DNA from: Forficula auricularia
Lineage: Eukaryota; Arthropoda; Insecta; Dermaptera; Forficulidae
Assembly (NCBI GenBank): GCA_024734495.1
Contig: JALMQS010000153.1
Span: 37,338,858 to 37,402,857 of the forward strand
Length of the DNA: 64,000 nt
Reading direction: 5' to 3'
Shown piece by piece: positions 1 to 12,616 of the stretch (position 1 is its first letter; each line of letters opens with the position of its first letter). The notes below the pieces were generated by a model. The model searched no databases and was not told the origin of the DNA. It saw only the letters and a list, made by a program, of their open reading frames with translations. Made by a program: the position numbers and the translations under genes.

Positions 1-604
1 AGAAAGGGTTGGGTTTCTTTCCGCCGTGATGGGCAAGTTAGTTTATATGTTTTGTTGGTTGCCAAGCGATCGGGCAAACCAAAAAACATATTTTGCTAAG
101 CTTGGCAAAACATATATTGATGAACCTTTCAGGATATTGCAACCAATTTCAACAACATAAACTTAACAGATTAAAAATTCAGTTTATTGGACAAAGTTTT
201 TTTATTGAAGTTCTTCTTCAATTTTTGTACAACGTTTCGTCTCTCTCGAGACTTTTTCAAGTACTGCAAACAAGAGCAAAAATCAATTAGGTGAGAGTCT
301 TTACAAATCAACTAAATATTCAGGTACAACCAAAATCACAAATATCACAAAAACAACATTACTATTATATAAGACTCACCTCAATTGGCTAGAACAACAT
401 TGGTTGAAATAAAGATAAAAATAACTGAGACATGGTAGAATTTTTTCTTTCTAGATTGATACCATAAAACAATATAAGTATAGATGTAATTGACAGGTCA
501 TAGATATAAACATAGATAAAAGATATATACATTCGGACTCATCTAACACATGAACATAGCAACTGAATAGCCAGCGAATTTCAAACACTAACTTTAAATT
601 TGAA
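1..604. other. AT-rich spacer with one hairpin
   Basis: No coding region is recognised. An imperfect hairpin lies at 45-90: the arm TATGTTTTGTTGGTTGCC pairs with GGCAAACCAAAAAACATA across a short GC-richer loop. The one small reading frame here (93-290) has no splice context or recognisable motif. Confidence 0.5.
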
Positions 605-766
605 TTATTGATTTAAAATAAAATTATATATACAGCTCAAATTCAAACTTAACACCTCCATCTTTAAGACATGTCATAATCCTTATTATTGATTTAAAAT
701 AAAATTATATATACAGCTCAAATTCAAACTTAACACCTCCATCTTTAAGACATGTCATAATCCTTA
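605..766. repeat. Perfect 81-bp tandem duplication
   Basis: Two head-to-tail copies of an 81-bp unit (605-685 and 686-766) read identical by eye, including the internal CACCTCCATCTTTAAGACAT. Identity in AT-rich non-coding DNA suggests a recent duplication or an assembly artefact. Confidence 0.85.
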
Positions 767-1165
767 AGGCTAGCTGGTTGTGATTGTTCTCTTAGATCTA
801 TTGATGTTTACATTATTATTATTTTAAATTAACTATCTTAAATGAGGCTTTATTAAAAAACACTCGGAAACTGATGATCGTTTCCTTATGATCAGGAGAA
901 GGTTAATTATTATTGAACACTATCTTCTTTTTCATAATTTTTTATTGTTGTTTATTATTATTGCTAGCGTTTACTTTGTTATTATTACTAGAGTTCACAT
1001 TGTTAGGAGAGCCCCTGATATATTTGTTTGTCAGATCTGTTTCGCCCTTATTCTTGCGGTTTTCGATTTCTGATCTCAGGTTCGTAAGGTGTTGTCTTTG
1101 ATGAGGGGTAAGATCGGCTCCAATTGCAACTGGTTTTTCAAAAGCTTAGCTTTAGTTTCTTCTTA
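767..1165. other. AT-rich spacer
   Basis: T-rich sequence with TTATTATT runs. The small plus-strand frames at 888-1101 are low-complexity hydrophobic translations of these runs. Nothing recognisable was found. Confidence 0.4.
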
Positions 1166-1616
1166 TTAGCCATTATTTTGATTACCTGTGAAGAGTTTGC
1201 TAAAGTAGCCTTTATTGGTCGACAAGTTCCTGTAGATTTTCTCCCAATCTGCATCACTTTCCAACTGGCAGCTCAATAACTGAGAGTGCCCATTCAATGT
1301 CTTGTGTACATTTTCAAGAGATTTGGAAATTTCCGTGGTTGAGCACCTGAGTTCACGCATGCGATGCTCTCCAGTGAGCAAGAAGTCGAGTTATCCCGAT
1401 GATGAGATTTCGCCTCGGAGAGAGAATTGCTAGGGGTTTTTGGTTCCCTACTACACCCATCACATTTCCATTGAATGCATTCGTCTTCGTTTCTTCGAGG
1501 TTTTCTTGGGAAACATCTAAGCATCGAAGATGGCGCAACTCTTTGCAGAGATCACATCCTAGCCCTACTCCGGGGGCACGGCCAACGGTTAAGTTACACT
1601 TTGGACTCTGAGACAT
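1166..1616 (-). pseudogene. Broken LINE ORF1-like remnant with PHD-type finger
   Basis: Three overlapping minus-strand frames together read like one decayed protein, and the segment is GC-richer than its surroundings. The first frame (from 1616) carries CDLC, then HLRC, in PHD-finger spacing. The last zinc pair, WKCDGC, is in another frame (around 1465), so at least one frameshift is needed. A third frame (1381-1166) is polar and coiled-coil-like (ISKSLENVHKTLNGHSQ) and ends in a stop at 1166. PHD fingers followed by a coiled coil are typical of ORF1 proteins of several arthropod non-LTR retrotransposons. One of the eight expected zinc ligands is not visible. No ORF2 lies next to it, so this is an isolated relic. 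A host PHD-protein pseudogene is the alternative. Confidence 0.5.
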
Positions 1617-1876
1617 GGCTGATTATATTATAGTTAATAGTCAGACAAGAGCACAAGGAGAAAAGAAACAAAAATCCAAACCACAAGCTATATTCAGCGA
1701 TTTTTTGTTTCGTTTCCAATGAATTGGTGGTTATAATTATTCATTTTTCGAATAAAAAATTTAATTCTAGTTCGTGTAAAATCTGAGGTATTTCGGAAAT
1801 ATGTATAACAGATGTTAGGTGTAGTTAGAAGAAAACTAGTTGGTGTAGTTTTTTATGTGTTTTATTTGGTGGACGT
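1617..1876. other. AT-rich spacer
   Basis: No coding region or repeat is recognised between the ORF1 relic and the hammerhead-like motif. Confidence 0.4.
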
Positions 1877-1925
1877 TTGCGTCGCAAAAGTTTCGGATGG
1901 GACAGTCCTTCTTCAGCACCTGTTG
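1877..1925 (-). ncRNA. Degenerate hammerhead-like motif
   Basis: On the minus strand CTGAAGA is followed by a GGA...TCC stem and then GAAAC, the order of a hammerhead catalytic core (CUGANGA, stem II, GAAA). One extra base lies between CTGAAGA and the stem. Flanking sequence gives no contiguous stem I, so catalysis is unlikely. It is probably the 3' end of a decayed Penelope-like element. Confidence 0.35.
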
Positions 1926-3660
1926 ATTCACACGATTATATTTTAGAGTGAGTAATACATATATGTTCGTAAGGACCAGTACGCACAATGAAAAAAGTAT
2001 CAATCACATGTCATTGTGCAAACATATACATAAGTTGATTTACAAGAGCACCACATCCCCAAGAATTGAAAACAATTCTCTTAGAGATCCTCCCCACCAG
2101 GTTTTTAGAAGTACATAATATAACATATATAAAAAAGAACAATGGAATTTCTTTTACCTTGCTAACAAAACACAATTACGATCATGTGTGAACATGCCAT
2201 TGACTTGGAAAACAGTAGGTGTTTCGGGAGCTCTGAGGGATCTTTTGACCTAAGGCAAACGAATGAGACTTCGACGGGAATATATCGAAACCCAGTGGAA
2301 TGTAGCACGTTACTGATTCAAAGTGTATGTGTGGAAAGAAGGTGTACCCGAATAATTACAAAGGATTTGGTTGCAAAGAGTTTTTAATTAACAATGATGT
2401 AAAATGTATATAAAAGATTAACAGATTTAAAATAAATAAAATATAACAAGAATGTTATATAAAATGGGATTATTATGTAATATGTGTAATTAAGAAAAAA
2501 CCTGATTGTATTCTATTAGCAGAGTCGTAAATTCTGCTAGTGAATTTATAGATACAAATTATTCTAAATATATTTTTCTGGTGAAATGATCCGTCTGGTT
2601 GAGCCAACTGATAGTCAGGGTAGAAAAAAGTTAGAAAAATTCAAAGTTCAACAAAATTAAAAAAATATGCTAGGATTAAAATAATAACAGTGACTCCAAA
2701 AAGTTTTTCAGTTGCTCAGCGCACTTAAACTTTTATGTTAGTTTTAATGTGATTAAATTATCACCATATTATGAAATTGAATTTAAATTAGAAGGTTCTT
2801 GCTTACCTCTGAAAGTCGAGAATAAATAAAAAAAATATAACAAGAAAATTATCTGAGAAAAAATTGCAAAGTCCAATTGAATTGTGAATATGAATTATGA
2901 TTAGAAATTATCACTTTATTTTTATTATTATTAACAGGGTAAATTATAAGTTAATTAAACAGAAAGTATTTGAGACAAATAAACGAATGAATTTAAAATT
3001 AATTAATTAAATCTAATTAACAATTTTTCAATTAAAGTTAGTAGTAGTAACAGGATTAAAAATGTTTAATTAAAATTAATATTAGAACTAATTAGCCATT
3101 GACAAGGCGGCCATATTTATTTATAAAATAAATATAATAGGTAAATGGATTTGAGAAATTATTTGCGTAGAAGAGATGAAGTGTTCAAAAACAAATGGAT
3201 TGTATTCAATAAGAAGGGTGAGAGTTTTTCAGTTAGAATGAATTGTAAAAAAGTGTAATAAAATTGGATAAGGTTAAATGGTTTCACTTAGCAGTTTGTT
3301 GAGAAGGTTTGACGAATCCGTTGAATGTGAGAATTTCTTCCAGGCCAATCTGTACCAAAAATAAGACGAATGTGTATTTCCTTCCAATGAAGTCGATACT
3401 GAGAGAGAGAGAAGATGGTACAGCTACCAGAAAGCAGAAGTTTAGAAGTATAGTTGTGATGTTCGGAAATTAAATATCAACTCACTAGCTGATATTTTAT
3501 CAATATACAATTGATATGGGGAAGAAAGAACATCAACAAATAAAAAATATGAGAGTAAAATGGGAGACTGGACTCTGATTAGCAGAACATGATCTGCACA
3601 GATTCGTTGATTCCACAAGAATGAGAAAAAATTAATTATATAAATAAACATAAATTTGTT
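1926..3660. other. AT-rich non-coding stretch
   Basis: No gene or transposon is recognised. The short frames at 2184-2387 and 3442-3651 lack motifs and splice context. A GAGAGAGAGAG run lies near 3400. Confidence 0.4.
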
Positions 3661-3880
3661 TATGGCTGTTCCCAGAGCGAGCGCCTCCCTCGCGCTGTTC
3701 TATCGAGTTGACGAACACTGCCCTAGAGATATTTTTTCTGCACAAAAATCGTAAAAACGATGATCACACATGCAATAAGCTCACGGTTGCGATTGGCGCA
3801 ACCATCCGTCCCAAAGATGGCTCCTTAGCGTCTGTTCGCTGTCCAGGATAATATATTTGAGTTTGCGGGTTTAATCAAGC
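3661..3880. other. GC-richer island with short hairpins
   Basis: A sharp compositional change: GAGCGAGCGCC...CTCGCGCTG and GGTTGCG...CGCAACC can form hairpins. No long frame is present. It could be a promoter or a small inserted element; no flanking duplication was found. Confidence 0.3.
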
Positions 3881-5174
3881 TGCCTTATCTGATGATTCAG
3901 AGGTGTTTTTTAAAAGTTATTGATATAGCTTTTAGGTGAAATAAACCAGGGTTGGCCTGAGGATATTACTATGATGTAATATTAATTTGAATGCTTCTCT
4001 GCTGAATTTGAATATTACTTTGATAAGCAATGGAATTATAAAAATATTGGATTTTTATACTTATAAATATCTGGTTGTCTGGTGACAGTCGAACGAAGCA
4101 GGAAGCACTTGGCTTGGAGCTTGGTAAGTCGGATGTGGGGGGTGACTATGTAAGTCAAATTGGAAATTAATAAAATGGTATATTAATTTTGCCTTAATTT
4201 AGGGCAAGTCTTTACACTTACAAATAATTATTTATTTATTAAAATCTTTGCAATTTTGGGAATGACCAACGCGGGATTTTCTAATTATGATCTGAAGCGG
4301 CTGGTTTGAATTGTCTTGGAAATTGTGTTCGATGGTTCGAACTAGTAGGCAATTTAAACAACAATAAAAATATCTATGATTCTCCAATAATTATTTTAAA
4401 AAATTTAATTTCCATTGGAAAATTATAATTTTTATCTTAAAATGTACAGAGAATTTACTTGAATGGTAAGTTGAATATTTCCACAATAAACACAGATAAA
4501 ATTATAGAAAACTTAGGAGAGCATATAATGTGGCAACGTATTTAGTTTCAGGATATCTTTCTTTTCCTTTAATTCACCGAAAAGAAAGATTAATTCATTA
4601 ATATTTGTTTCATTATCAATTTCTGAGTCTATCTCTTCGACTTCTCGAAGAATATTGTCTGGAACTTTTTTAATTTTATTCATTTCCTTAGACATTCTTA
4701 AAGATACAAAGGATGGGTATTTCTTTTAAAAACAAAGTACTCTATTACACAGACAAGGTACATTAGGAGATGAGAGCTCTTTATTTGTAATAGTTGTATC
4801 TTCTAATATAGACTCTTTCGGGAGTACTTCAGTATGGACCATAATGTGTTTACTCCAGTTTAAGGCTTGTCAATATTATAAGGTGTGCACAGTTTTTGCT
4901 AAATATTTTTATATATTAATCCTTGCCCCACAGCAATTATAGGCTTAACGTTTTTAAAATGTATTTATTACACTTCAAAATGAGCAGAAAAATTTCCATT
5001 TTCGAAGAAAATAAAAAAAAAATTCTATTTTCGATGAAAATAAAAAAAAGTTCCATTGTTTCCATTTAGCGAATTTTCATTAAATTAAAATGAATGTTTG
5101 CTTTTGAAAGGCGAAAAGCTTACTTTCTTCTACTTTCTATCAACATCCAGCTAGAGAGAAAAAGAAACGAATTT
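3881..5174. other. AT-rich non-coding stretch
   Basis: Nothing recognisable. The minus frame at 4513-4695 is lysine/glutamate-rich but has no domain and no neighbours to support it. Confidence 0.35.
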
Positions 5175-6230
5175 GCAAAAATAAAAACAACATATTTGGG
5201 ATATACCTATATTTATAGATATAGCAGATTATATTATTACGATTATTATTATTTGTCAACAAACCGTAATAATTAAAAATAAACAAACTAAATAAATAAA
5301 TTTGAATTCTACATCTAAATTGATTATTTTTTTTATAAATAAGTAAAAATGCAAATAATCTTTTAACCATTATTGACTCACAATTAAATCAATTACAAGA
5401 ATTCTAATATAATTTTTAAATATTTGTAATGTAGCCAAGTTCCGTAAAATGATGTGTTCTCTCTGCGGCGTAGTAGATTTAAAATATTTATTATTAAAAA
5501 AAAAAAAAAAATATTTAAGGAATAAAATAATAGTATAGCAGCTAATGAGACGAAAATCAATATATCTACATTTATAACTTGCTTTAATAAATATATATTT
5601 TTAAGAGTTAATAATAATTCAAATAACTTTTGTATTTTATATTCATTGGAATTTGTAAACTTTTTTGAAATTTAGAAATATACTATTTTAATTATTATAA
5701 TAAAAATAACATATTTGGGATATACCTATATTTATAGATATGGATTATATTATTACGATTATTATTTGTCAACAAACGGTAATAATTAAAAAAATAAATA
5801 AACTAAATAAATAAATTTGTATTCTACATCTAAATTGATTATTTTTATAAATAAATAAAAATGCAAATAATCTTTTAACTATTTTGACTCAAAATTAAAT
5901 GTAATTACAATAAGAATTCTAGAATAATGTTTTAATATTTGTAATGTAAAATGGTGTTTGAATGTGTTCTCTCTGTGTATTAGTAGATTTAATATATTTA
6001 TTATTTAAAAAAAAAAAAATTATTTAAAGAATAAACAAGGAAACGAAAATCTATATATCTATATGAATAATATGGCTTTAATAAATATATATTCTTAAGA
6101 GGTAATCATTCAAAAAAACTTGTAATTTATTTATAGTCATTAAATTTTGTTAATATTTTATTGAAATTTTGAAATATATTTTTATTATTATTATTAATTC
6201 ATTAATATATTTGTGAAACGATGTTTTAGT
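5175..6230. repeat. 519-bp tandem segmental duplication
   Basis: Two direct copies, about 5175-5694 and 5695-6230. CATATTTGGGATATACC recurs at 5191 and 5710, and both copies continue through TTACGATTATT, an A-homopolymer near 5500/6010 and the same downstream AT-rich sequence. Small indels separate them. Each contains a copy of the dispersed GGATATACCTATATTTATAG repeat. Confidence 0.8.
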
Positions 6231-7539
6231 GTAAAATAGCGAGAATTTATAATATATGTTTTTAAGAAATAAATAAAAAAAATTCTTTATAAAAATTATT
6301 TATTTGTGTGTTTGCTATACGACTTTCACCTGAAACCTTTCCTTTTTTTATTTTATTTTTAAATCATCCATCCAATTTTCCTCTTTCAGATCACAAACTC
6401 TTTTATACAGCCGAAGATTACTTAATAACATTTAAAAAAATAACAATTCAAAAAGGTTTAAAAAAAGATCGAAATGTTTCTGCAGAAATTCTCCCTTTAG
6501 GGCATTGAAAAAATATTCTTTCATTAAGGGGGTTCGGGACTGTTTATCATTTTTATAAGAAAATTCTCAAATTTTTACCATCGAATCATTGATGTAATAA
6601 ATATTTATTCCCGAAATTTGAAGTTGATCGTCTGTCACATTACCGAGAAATAAATTATTGAAAATTGTCCTTTTAACATGGAAGTACCTAAATGAACCGA
6701 GAGCTTTTAAAATGGGTATAAGAAGTTATCTTCTATACAAATTATATCATTTTCAACAAATTTATACAGATCAATCAATAATTCAACTTTTATTAATAGA
6801 ATGATATATTTTTCAATAGATTTGACAGTCTAGTTAATTAGCTATCCACAAATATAAAAAAAAGTTATTTGCAGCCAACAGAATATAACAATAGCACTAG
6901 TGTAGAATTCCAACTTTATTTCTTGAAATCGTTTTTGTGTTAAATAAATGTTTTTATAATGAGAAAAAATTTATCTCAAAATTACTTTCATTTTAATTTA
7001 ATTATATAGGTGTTTTAGGGCGCATCAACGACAAGGGTTATTAGCGCCCCAAATACAAGACAACCTAGAAACGTCACTAAATAAATAGTATCTGCAGTCT
7101 AAGGACAAATAAAATAACAGAGATAAATTTTATAAAATAAGCAACAAAGATAGACCTATAAAATAACAACAAAGATAAACTATATAAAATAACAACAAAA
7201 GCTTTAATATTATAAAAACAAAGATTTTTATTCGAAATTAACATCAAAATTAACAATTTTTTTATTAAAAAATTTAGTAGTATTCAGAAGTTGTCACTCT
7301 GGAGAAAAACAAAAGATTTTTTCGTAGATCAACCAGATAGATAAGCTGTCTCGAACTCCTTAAAGGTAAGTCTACTTAAAATCCATTTATATTTTAAAAA
7401 CAAAAGTTTAAAAGTAAAATAAGTAAAAACTATCGAATCCTATTAGTAAGCATTTGTTCAATTTGTTTATATGTACATATAATAATAAAATAAAATCATT
7501 TAAAGAAGTAACATTTTAATTAAAGAACGCAAAAATAAA
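6231..7539. other. AT-rich non-coding stretch
   Basis: No recognisable coding sequence. The frame at 6308-6508 is unsupported. Confidence 0.35.
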
Positions 7540-7660
7540 AATAATATATTAGGGATATACCTATTTTTATAGATATATAGAAGAATACGATTATTAGTAA
7601 ACAAGCCCTAATAATTAATTAAAAATAAACAAAATAAATAAAAGCGATTTTTAATTGTTA
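7540..7660 (+). repeat. Dispersed GGGATATACC repeat, copy next to LINE
   Basis: One of five copies in the window (others near 5191, 5710, 10785 and 32335). Shared blocks are GGGATATACCTAT, TTATAGATATA and the CGATTATT...GTAATAAT hairpin half. This copy lies immediately 5' of the RNase H LINE. Its downstream block AAATAAAAACTTTC also follows the 10785 copy, so the repeat extends to about 7680. Confidence 0.7.
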
Positions 7661-7684
7661 AAATAAAATAAAAACTTTCAATGA

Positions 7685-8890
7685 GAATATAAAAAATCCA
7701 CTTTGGGTATATTAGACAAGCTACAATTAAGATGCACTAGGATTTGTTCCGGAGCATTAATGTCTTCACCCTCCAATGCTCTATTGGTTGAAGCCAAGGA
7801 AATGCCTCTTAAATTAAGGAGGAAATGGTTATCCTTAAATTACCTGGTTAAAAAATTAAGCATTTCTGACGAAATGCTGATAAATTCTTTCCCTCTATCA
7901 AATAAGAATCTTTCATTAATATATAACGATATTCCTAAATTTAAAATATTTTCAAAATTTCCTATTTTTGATTATAATTACTCCAATCAGATTTATAAAA
8001 TTCCAACCTGGAATCTCCCATACACAAAGGGTACCCCGAATATGAATTCATTATTTTTAAACTTTATTCACTCTAAGTTCAACGATTATGTTTTAATATA
8101 CACAGATGGCTCAAAGAATTTATCTTTCGTTGGTTCAGCTCTTTGGTGTCCCAATAAGGAATATAGTCAAGTTTTTAAACTGCCACCTGAAACTTCCATC
8201 TACTCAGCTGAATGCTTCGCCGTATTAAAGGCTTTGCACTATATTAAAAATATTCCTGAATTTACCAATGTCTTGATATGTACAGACTCATTAAGTATTT
8301 TGAAAGCTATCAACGGCTTTCCAATTAATAAAAATCCATCTTATCTCATCCTGGAGATTATTGATGAAATTAATAAACTTAGAACACAAAGTCGTAATAT
8401 CGCCATGCTGTGGATTCCTAGCCATAGCGGCATAATAGGAAATGAGAAAGTAGACAGGCTCGCTGCATCAAGTGTGACAGAAAGAACTCAATATTCACTA
8501 GAATTGTCCCCCGGTGAAGTCCGTTCCTTATTAAAAAAAATAATCTACAAGGAATGGCAGAATATTTGGTCAACATCAAGCGCAGAAAAGGGCAGGCATT
8601 TCTTCGGGATATGTCCAAAAATCCCTGTGCAGCCCTGGTTTGAGAAATCGAAACTATGTAGAAAAGTGATTGTGCACATAATCCGACTTAGAATAGGCCA
8701 TGCAACTACACCTGCATATCTACATAGAATCGGTCGGAGGGATAATCCTTACTGCTTGTGCGATAATGTGTCTTACGGAGATATAAGCCATGCTCTTTTA
8801 GGCTGTGAGCTTCGGAGGCATAAAATAGACCGACTATTTTTAAAATTAGAAAAGAAATTGAGTTCCCCACTTATGCAGGGGTCCTCTTAG
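7685..8890 (+). pseudogene. C-terminal part of non-LTR ORF2: RNase H plus zinc knuckle
   Basis: An open frame of about 400 codons with no true ATG at its start. It opens with a block typical of the region after the reverse transcriptase in I-like LINEs (RICSGALMSSPSNALLVEAK). An RNase H domain follows. Counting from codon 7703, the four acidic residues are D135 (YTDGSK), E170 (YSAECFAV), D195 (ICTDS) and D251 (GNEKVDRLA), with the conserved His in PSHSG at 241. A C-terminal CLC...H...C zinc motif (YCLCDNVSYGDISHALLGC) follows. The endonuclease and RT are missing, so this is a 5'-truncated copy made by incomplete target-primed reverse transcription. The retained frame has no internal stop, so the insertion looks fairly young. 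In the intact element, RNase H removes the RNA template during integration. Confidence 0.85.
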
Positions 8891-9416
8891 CTTCTCTCTC
8901 TGACGGGGGCATACTGGCAGAAACAGTCATCAAACACATAATTTCAATTGGGTTCGAACTATAATTAAACATATTTTTGCTAGATATCATCCTTTCTTGA
9001 CTCGGATATTTTAATTAATTTATCTATTAGCATTTTTATCTAGATATATAGCTTATAAAAAATGTATAGGTTCCATCACATAGTCAATTTTTACTATATA
9101 TTAATTTTTCTAGTGGTGTTAGACTAGGTAACTTGTTAAAACAAGTCTTCTGTTTTATCCCTCACTGAAGGGACTTATGAACAAGTACGTTCTTTATTGC
9201 TCTATATTCGTCGGCCATTCGTGATGCCCTTTGGCTGGTTGCGGAGGGATCGGTTTGGGATGCTCTGCTTGCCCTACTGTGCCCCCGAGCGGCCCGCCTT
9301 AGGGATCAGCATTTGAGGGCTGGCGAATTTATGGAAATATGAACGAATACGATCGGCTGGCTAAATGGGCATCTATGTTCCCGAGGCCAATATTAAAAAA
9401 AAAAAAAAAAAAAAAA
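7685..9416 (+). mobile_element. 5'-truncated RNase H LINE (I-like clade)
   Basis: The element covers the ORF2 C-terminus, a GC-richer 3' UTR (8891-9394) and a poly-A run of about 22 at 9395-9416. The 5' flank belongs to the GGGATATACC repeat and the 3' flank (CTTATCAAAAATGTTTAAT) to the roughly 500-bp repeat family, so it sits at the junction of two older repeats. No clear target-site duplication was found. Clade assignment rests on RNase H presence and the C-terminal zinc motif only. Confidence 0.8.
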
Positions 9417-10690
9417 TCTTATCAAAAATGTTTAATTTAAGTATCTAAGGTTTACTTTATCCACAGAATGTATCGTGTACTATAAAATTTCTAATTATTA
9501 TTATTTGTTCATTCATGCCTGCCTATATCATTACAACGTCTTAAAATCTCAATAAAATCATTCGAAAAAATAATCTTTTCTACATTTTTTAACCTGAAGT
9601 TCAAAAGCTAGAAAATTCAAAATCTAATCAGTGCTCCGAATTGGAAATAGTACAAGCATTTTAGCACCAAAACAAACTTTCTACGACCTTTTCATTCTTA
9701 AGTTATTGTTGATATCTGAATTCTGACACAAATCCAAAACACAGAGATAGGAATAACTGACCACTAAAAACTCTATTAACCTCTCAGTCTACCTGTTGGA
9801 ATGAATTCTCAATCACTTTTGAAAACAACTTCAAAATTATAAGAGTCGAAACGTTGTTCATTTTGATGAAAAAATCTTATCAAAAATGTTTAATTTAAGC
9901 ATCTAAGGTTCATCCACAGAATGTATCAAGTACTATAAAATGTATAATTATTATTATTTGTTCATTCATGCCTGCCTATATCATAACAACGTCTTAAAAT
10001 CTCAATAAAATCATTCTAAAAAATGACGATTTCTTCATTTTTGAACCCAGAGTTTTAAAGCTAGATAGTTCAAAATCTAATAAGTTGTCCGAATTGGAAA
10101 TATTACAAGCATTTTAGCAGAAGAACGAACTTTCTACTACTTTTCATTCTTAAATTATTGTTGATATATCTGGATCCAGAGACACATCAAAACACAGAGA
10201 TCATGGTTGAAAATTATTTGTCTCCACATTTCAGACATTTTTAAAAAAACAATACAAATTTGTATTTGTAGTTGTATTTACTACTAGAATAAACTTCGGC
10301 TGAAACTACTAAACACTCTATTAAGCTATTTATTGAAATGAATTTTCTTTATCACTTTTGAAAACGACTTCAAAATAATATGAGTCCAAACGTTGTTAAT
10401 TTTGATGAGAATATCTTATCAAAAATGTTAATCTAAGCATATAAGGATTACTTTATTCGCAGAATGTATCGAGTACTATAAAATTTATAATTATTATTAT
10501 TTGTTCATTCATTCCTGCCTATATTATAACAACGTCTTAAAATCTCAATAAAATCATTCGAAAAAATGATATTTTCTGGATTTTTGAACCTGAAGTTCTA
10601 AAGCTAGAAAGTTCAAAATCTAATCAATTCTCCGAATTGTAAATAGTACAACCATTTTAGTACAAGAACTTTTAAGAATTTTAGCATCAG
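9417..10690. repeat. Tandem array of a roughly 500-bp repeat
   Basis: Units 9417-9873, 9874-10418 and a partial unit from 10419 each begin CTTATCAAAAATG and contain AACGTCTTAAAATCTCAAT, AAAGCTAGAAA and TTTCTAC. Each of the first two ends with TTTTGAAAAC...GAGTCGAAACGTTG (AGTCCAAACG in the second). That end can form a CGACT/AGTCG hairpin before AAACG, resembling a decayed hammerhead core. Relatives occur at 15134-15950, 34565-34930 and 58690-61180. Confidence 0.75.
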
Positions 10691-11350
10691 AACAAATTTA
10701 TGTATACAATATTAAAATAAAATCATTTAATGAAGTAAAGTATAAAGAAATTCAAATTTAAGAAAGCAAAAATAATAATAATATATTAGGGATATACCTA
10801 TATTTATAGATATATGAAAATTATATTATTACGATTATTAGTCAACAAGCCGTAATAATTAATTATAAGTAAACAAAATAAAAAATAAAAAAAAGCGATA
10901 TTTAATTGTCAAAATAAAATAAAAACTTTCTAATCGCAATAATAAGAAATGAGTAAAAAGTCGATCTCGCATATCTTGGCTTAAGAAATATTTTTAATTT
11001 AATTTAATTTTAGGGGTTATCAACCCCTTTGTTAGGGTAGTTTAACAAAATGTTAATCAGAACAAATTTTTTATTATATTTTTCCGGCCATATGCCCAGA
11101 ACTTTTTTTTCGTATTTGGAGAGGGCAACTTTTAAAAAATAATTAATATAGTATTAAATAATATTTTTAAAAGGAAATTTTATATTATATTATATATTTA
11201 TATATTAAATATATACTAAAATTTCTATAATTTTGATATCATTTTGATGAAAATATCTAATCTAAAATGTTTATTGTAATCAACTAAGATTTACTTTCCC
11301 GCCAGAATGTATCGAGTAGTTAATATAAAATTCATTATTATTATTTGATC
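10691..11350. other. Repeat-derived AT-rich stretch
   Basis: Contains a GGGATATACC repeat copy (about 10785-10890) and a fragment of the 500-bp repeat (about 11240-11350), which is cut by the poly-T end of the minus-strand LINE at 11351. No gene was found. Confidence 0.6.
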
Positions 11351-11369
11351 ATTTTTTTTTTTTTTTTTT

Positions 11370-12127
11370 ATGATAATGATGAGAGAAGGAGTTACACCAA
11401 AAAAGGTGCAACCCCTAAAGGCCTGGGTTGGCCCCTCCATCGTGAAAAGAAGAAGAAAGAATTTTATGGGTTGGGCGGGGGTCGAAGGTATCTGTGGATA
11501 CGGGTCTTAAATAGCTGAAGGTTATAGGTCGCGGGAAAGATGGTGGCAGGGAGCGAGTTCCAGTCTCTGGAGGTCAAAGGGATAAAAGAGTTGGCGAAAG
11601 CGCTTGTTCGACTTTTATCCAATTTGACAGCGAAGGGGTGCTGAGCGTTAGAAAACCGCGTGTTTCGCGTAAAGAGGGCATTAGGGGGGATAATTGATTT
11701 CAGCTCGACTGAACAGACACCGTGATAGTATCTGTAGTACAGGGAAAAGGGCAGAAACGGTTCTTCGGTGAGCCAGGGAGTCGAGTGAGTTGGTTAGAGC
11801 CGGTTCTCCTATTAGTTTAATTGCTCGCTTCTGGATTGCATCCAGTGTGGCAAGAGAATGCTTGGAGGCACCCCTCCACAGATGAGAGCCATATTCGAGA
11901 CAGGGACGAATTTGAGCCTTATACAGCATAAGGAGTTGACTGGGAGTATAACAGCGTCCTAGACCTAAATAGGAGACCAAGCTTTAGCAGTGGTTGAGAT
12001 ATGGTCATTCCATGAGTCAGACCCTAGGTTACGCCTGGCATTGGTTTTGTCTGAATTCTAGTGAGTTTTGAGTCGAATGATATGTTTGGGAGGTTTCTGT
12101 CGACGCGCCCTAGAAATAAGGCAACAC
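11370..12127 (-). pseudogene. Jockey-like ORF2: C-terminal end and 3' UTR
   Basis: Beyond the insertion the RT frame resumes with CCLISRARRQKPPKHI. The block LYKAQIRPCLEYGSHLWRGA (11981-11681) is the conserved post-RT region of this group. Other frames give SRDWNSLPATIFPATYN and TRIHRYLRP at the C-terminus. It closely matches the separate fragment at 57003-57640, so both belong to one family. Confidence 0.8.
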
Positions 12128-12210
12128 TGAGTTTTCCCTTAAATTAGGTTGGAGTTAGTGGTGTTTCACAAGGAGAAAAATTAAAATACAAAGATTTTTT
12201 TAGTTTACTC

Positions 12211-12250
12211 TATATATTTCGAGCTCTTAACTCATCGTCAGGAGAACATT
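12211..12250 (-). ncRNA. Hammerhead-like motif in the Penelope-like 3' end
   Basis: On the minus strand CTGACGA (12235-12241) is followed by a GAGTT/AGCTC stem with a 3-nt loop and GAAA (12217-12220), then ATATATA. Stem I (TTCTC with GAGTA) is only partly paired. One extra base separates CTGACGA from stem II. Hammerhead ribozymes are known in the terminal repeats of Penelope-like elements, and the position near the element end fits. Confidence 0.5.
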
Positions 12251-12616
12251 GACTAAAGATAACATGATATTTTGAACAAATTTATTTTAATTTTAATATG
12301 ATGGACAGTTATTTATGACATAGTGTAAATATGAAAAATTATTAGAAGGATGGAATGGCTTTAGAAAACCGACTGACCAGATGTAGGGACAAAGGGCTGG
12401 GACAAAGAAAAGATATTTATATTTGAAAGTTGCCGAAAATTATGTATGTGTAATAAAAAGAGAAAGGCAATAAACTATAGAATGCAATGAAAGTGCATAA
12501 GCGAAAATTTAATCTCTCATTTTCTATTTAAAAAAAAAAAAAAAAAATAAATAAAATTAAAAAATAAACCCACCACACACCCTCATCGCACTCCAATTCA
12601 AATTAAATATCATTGA

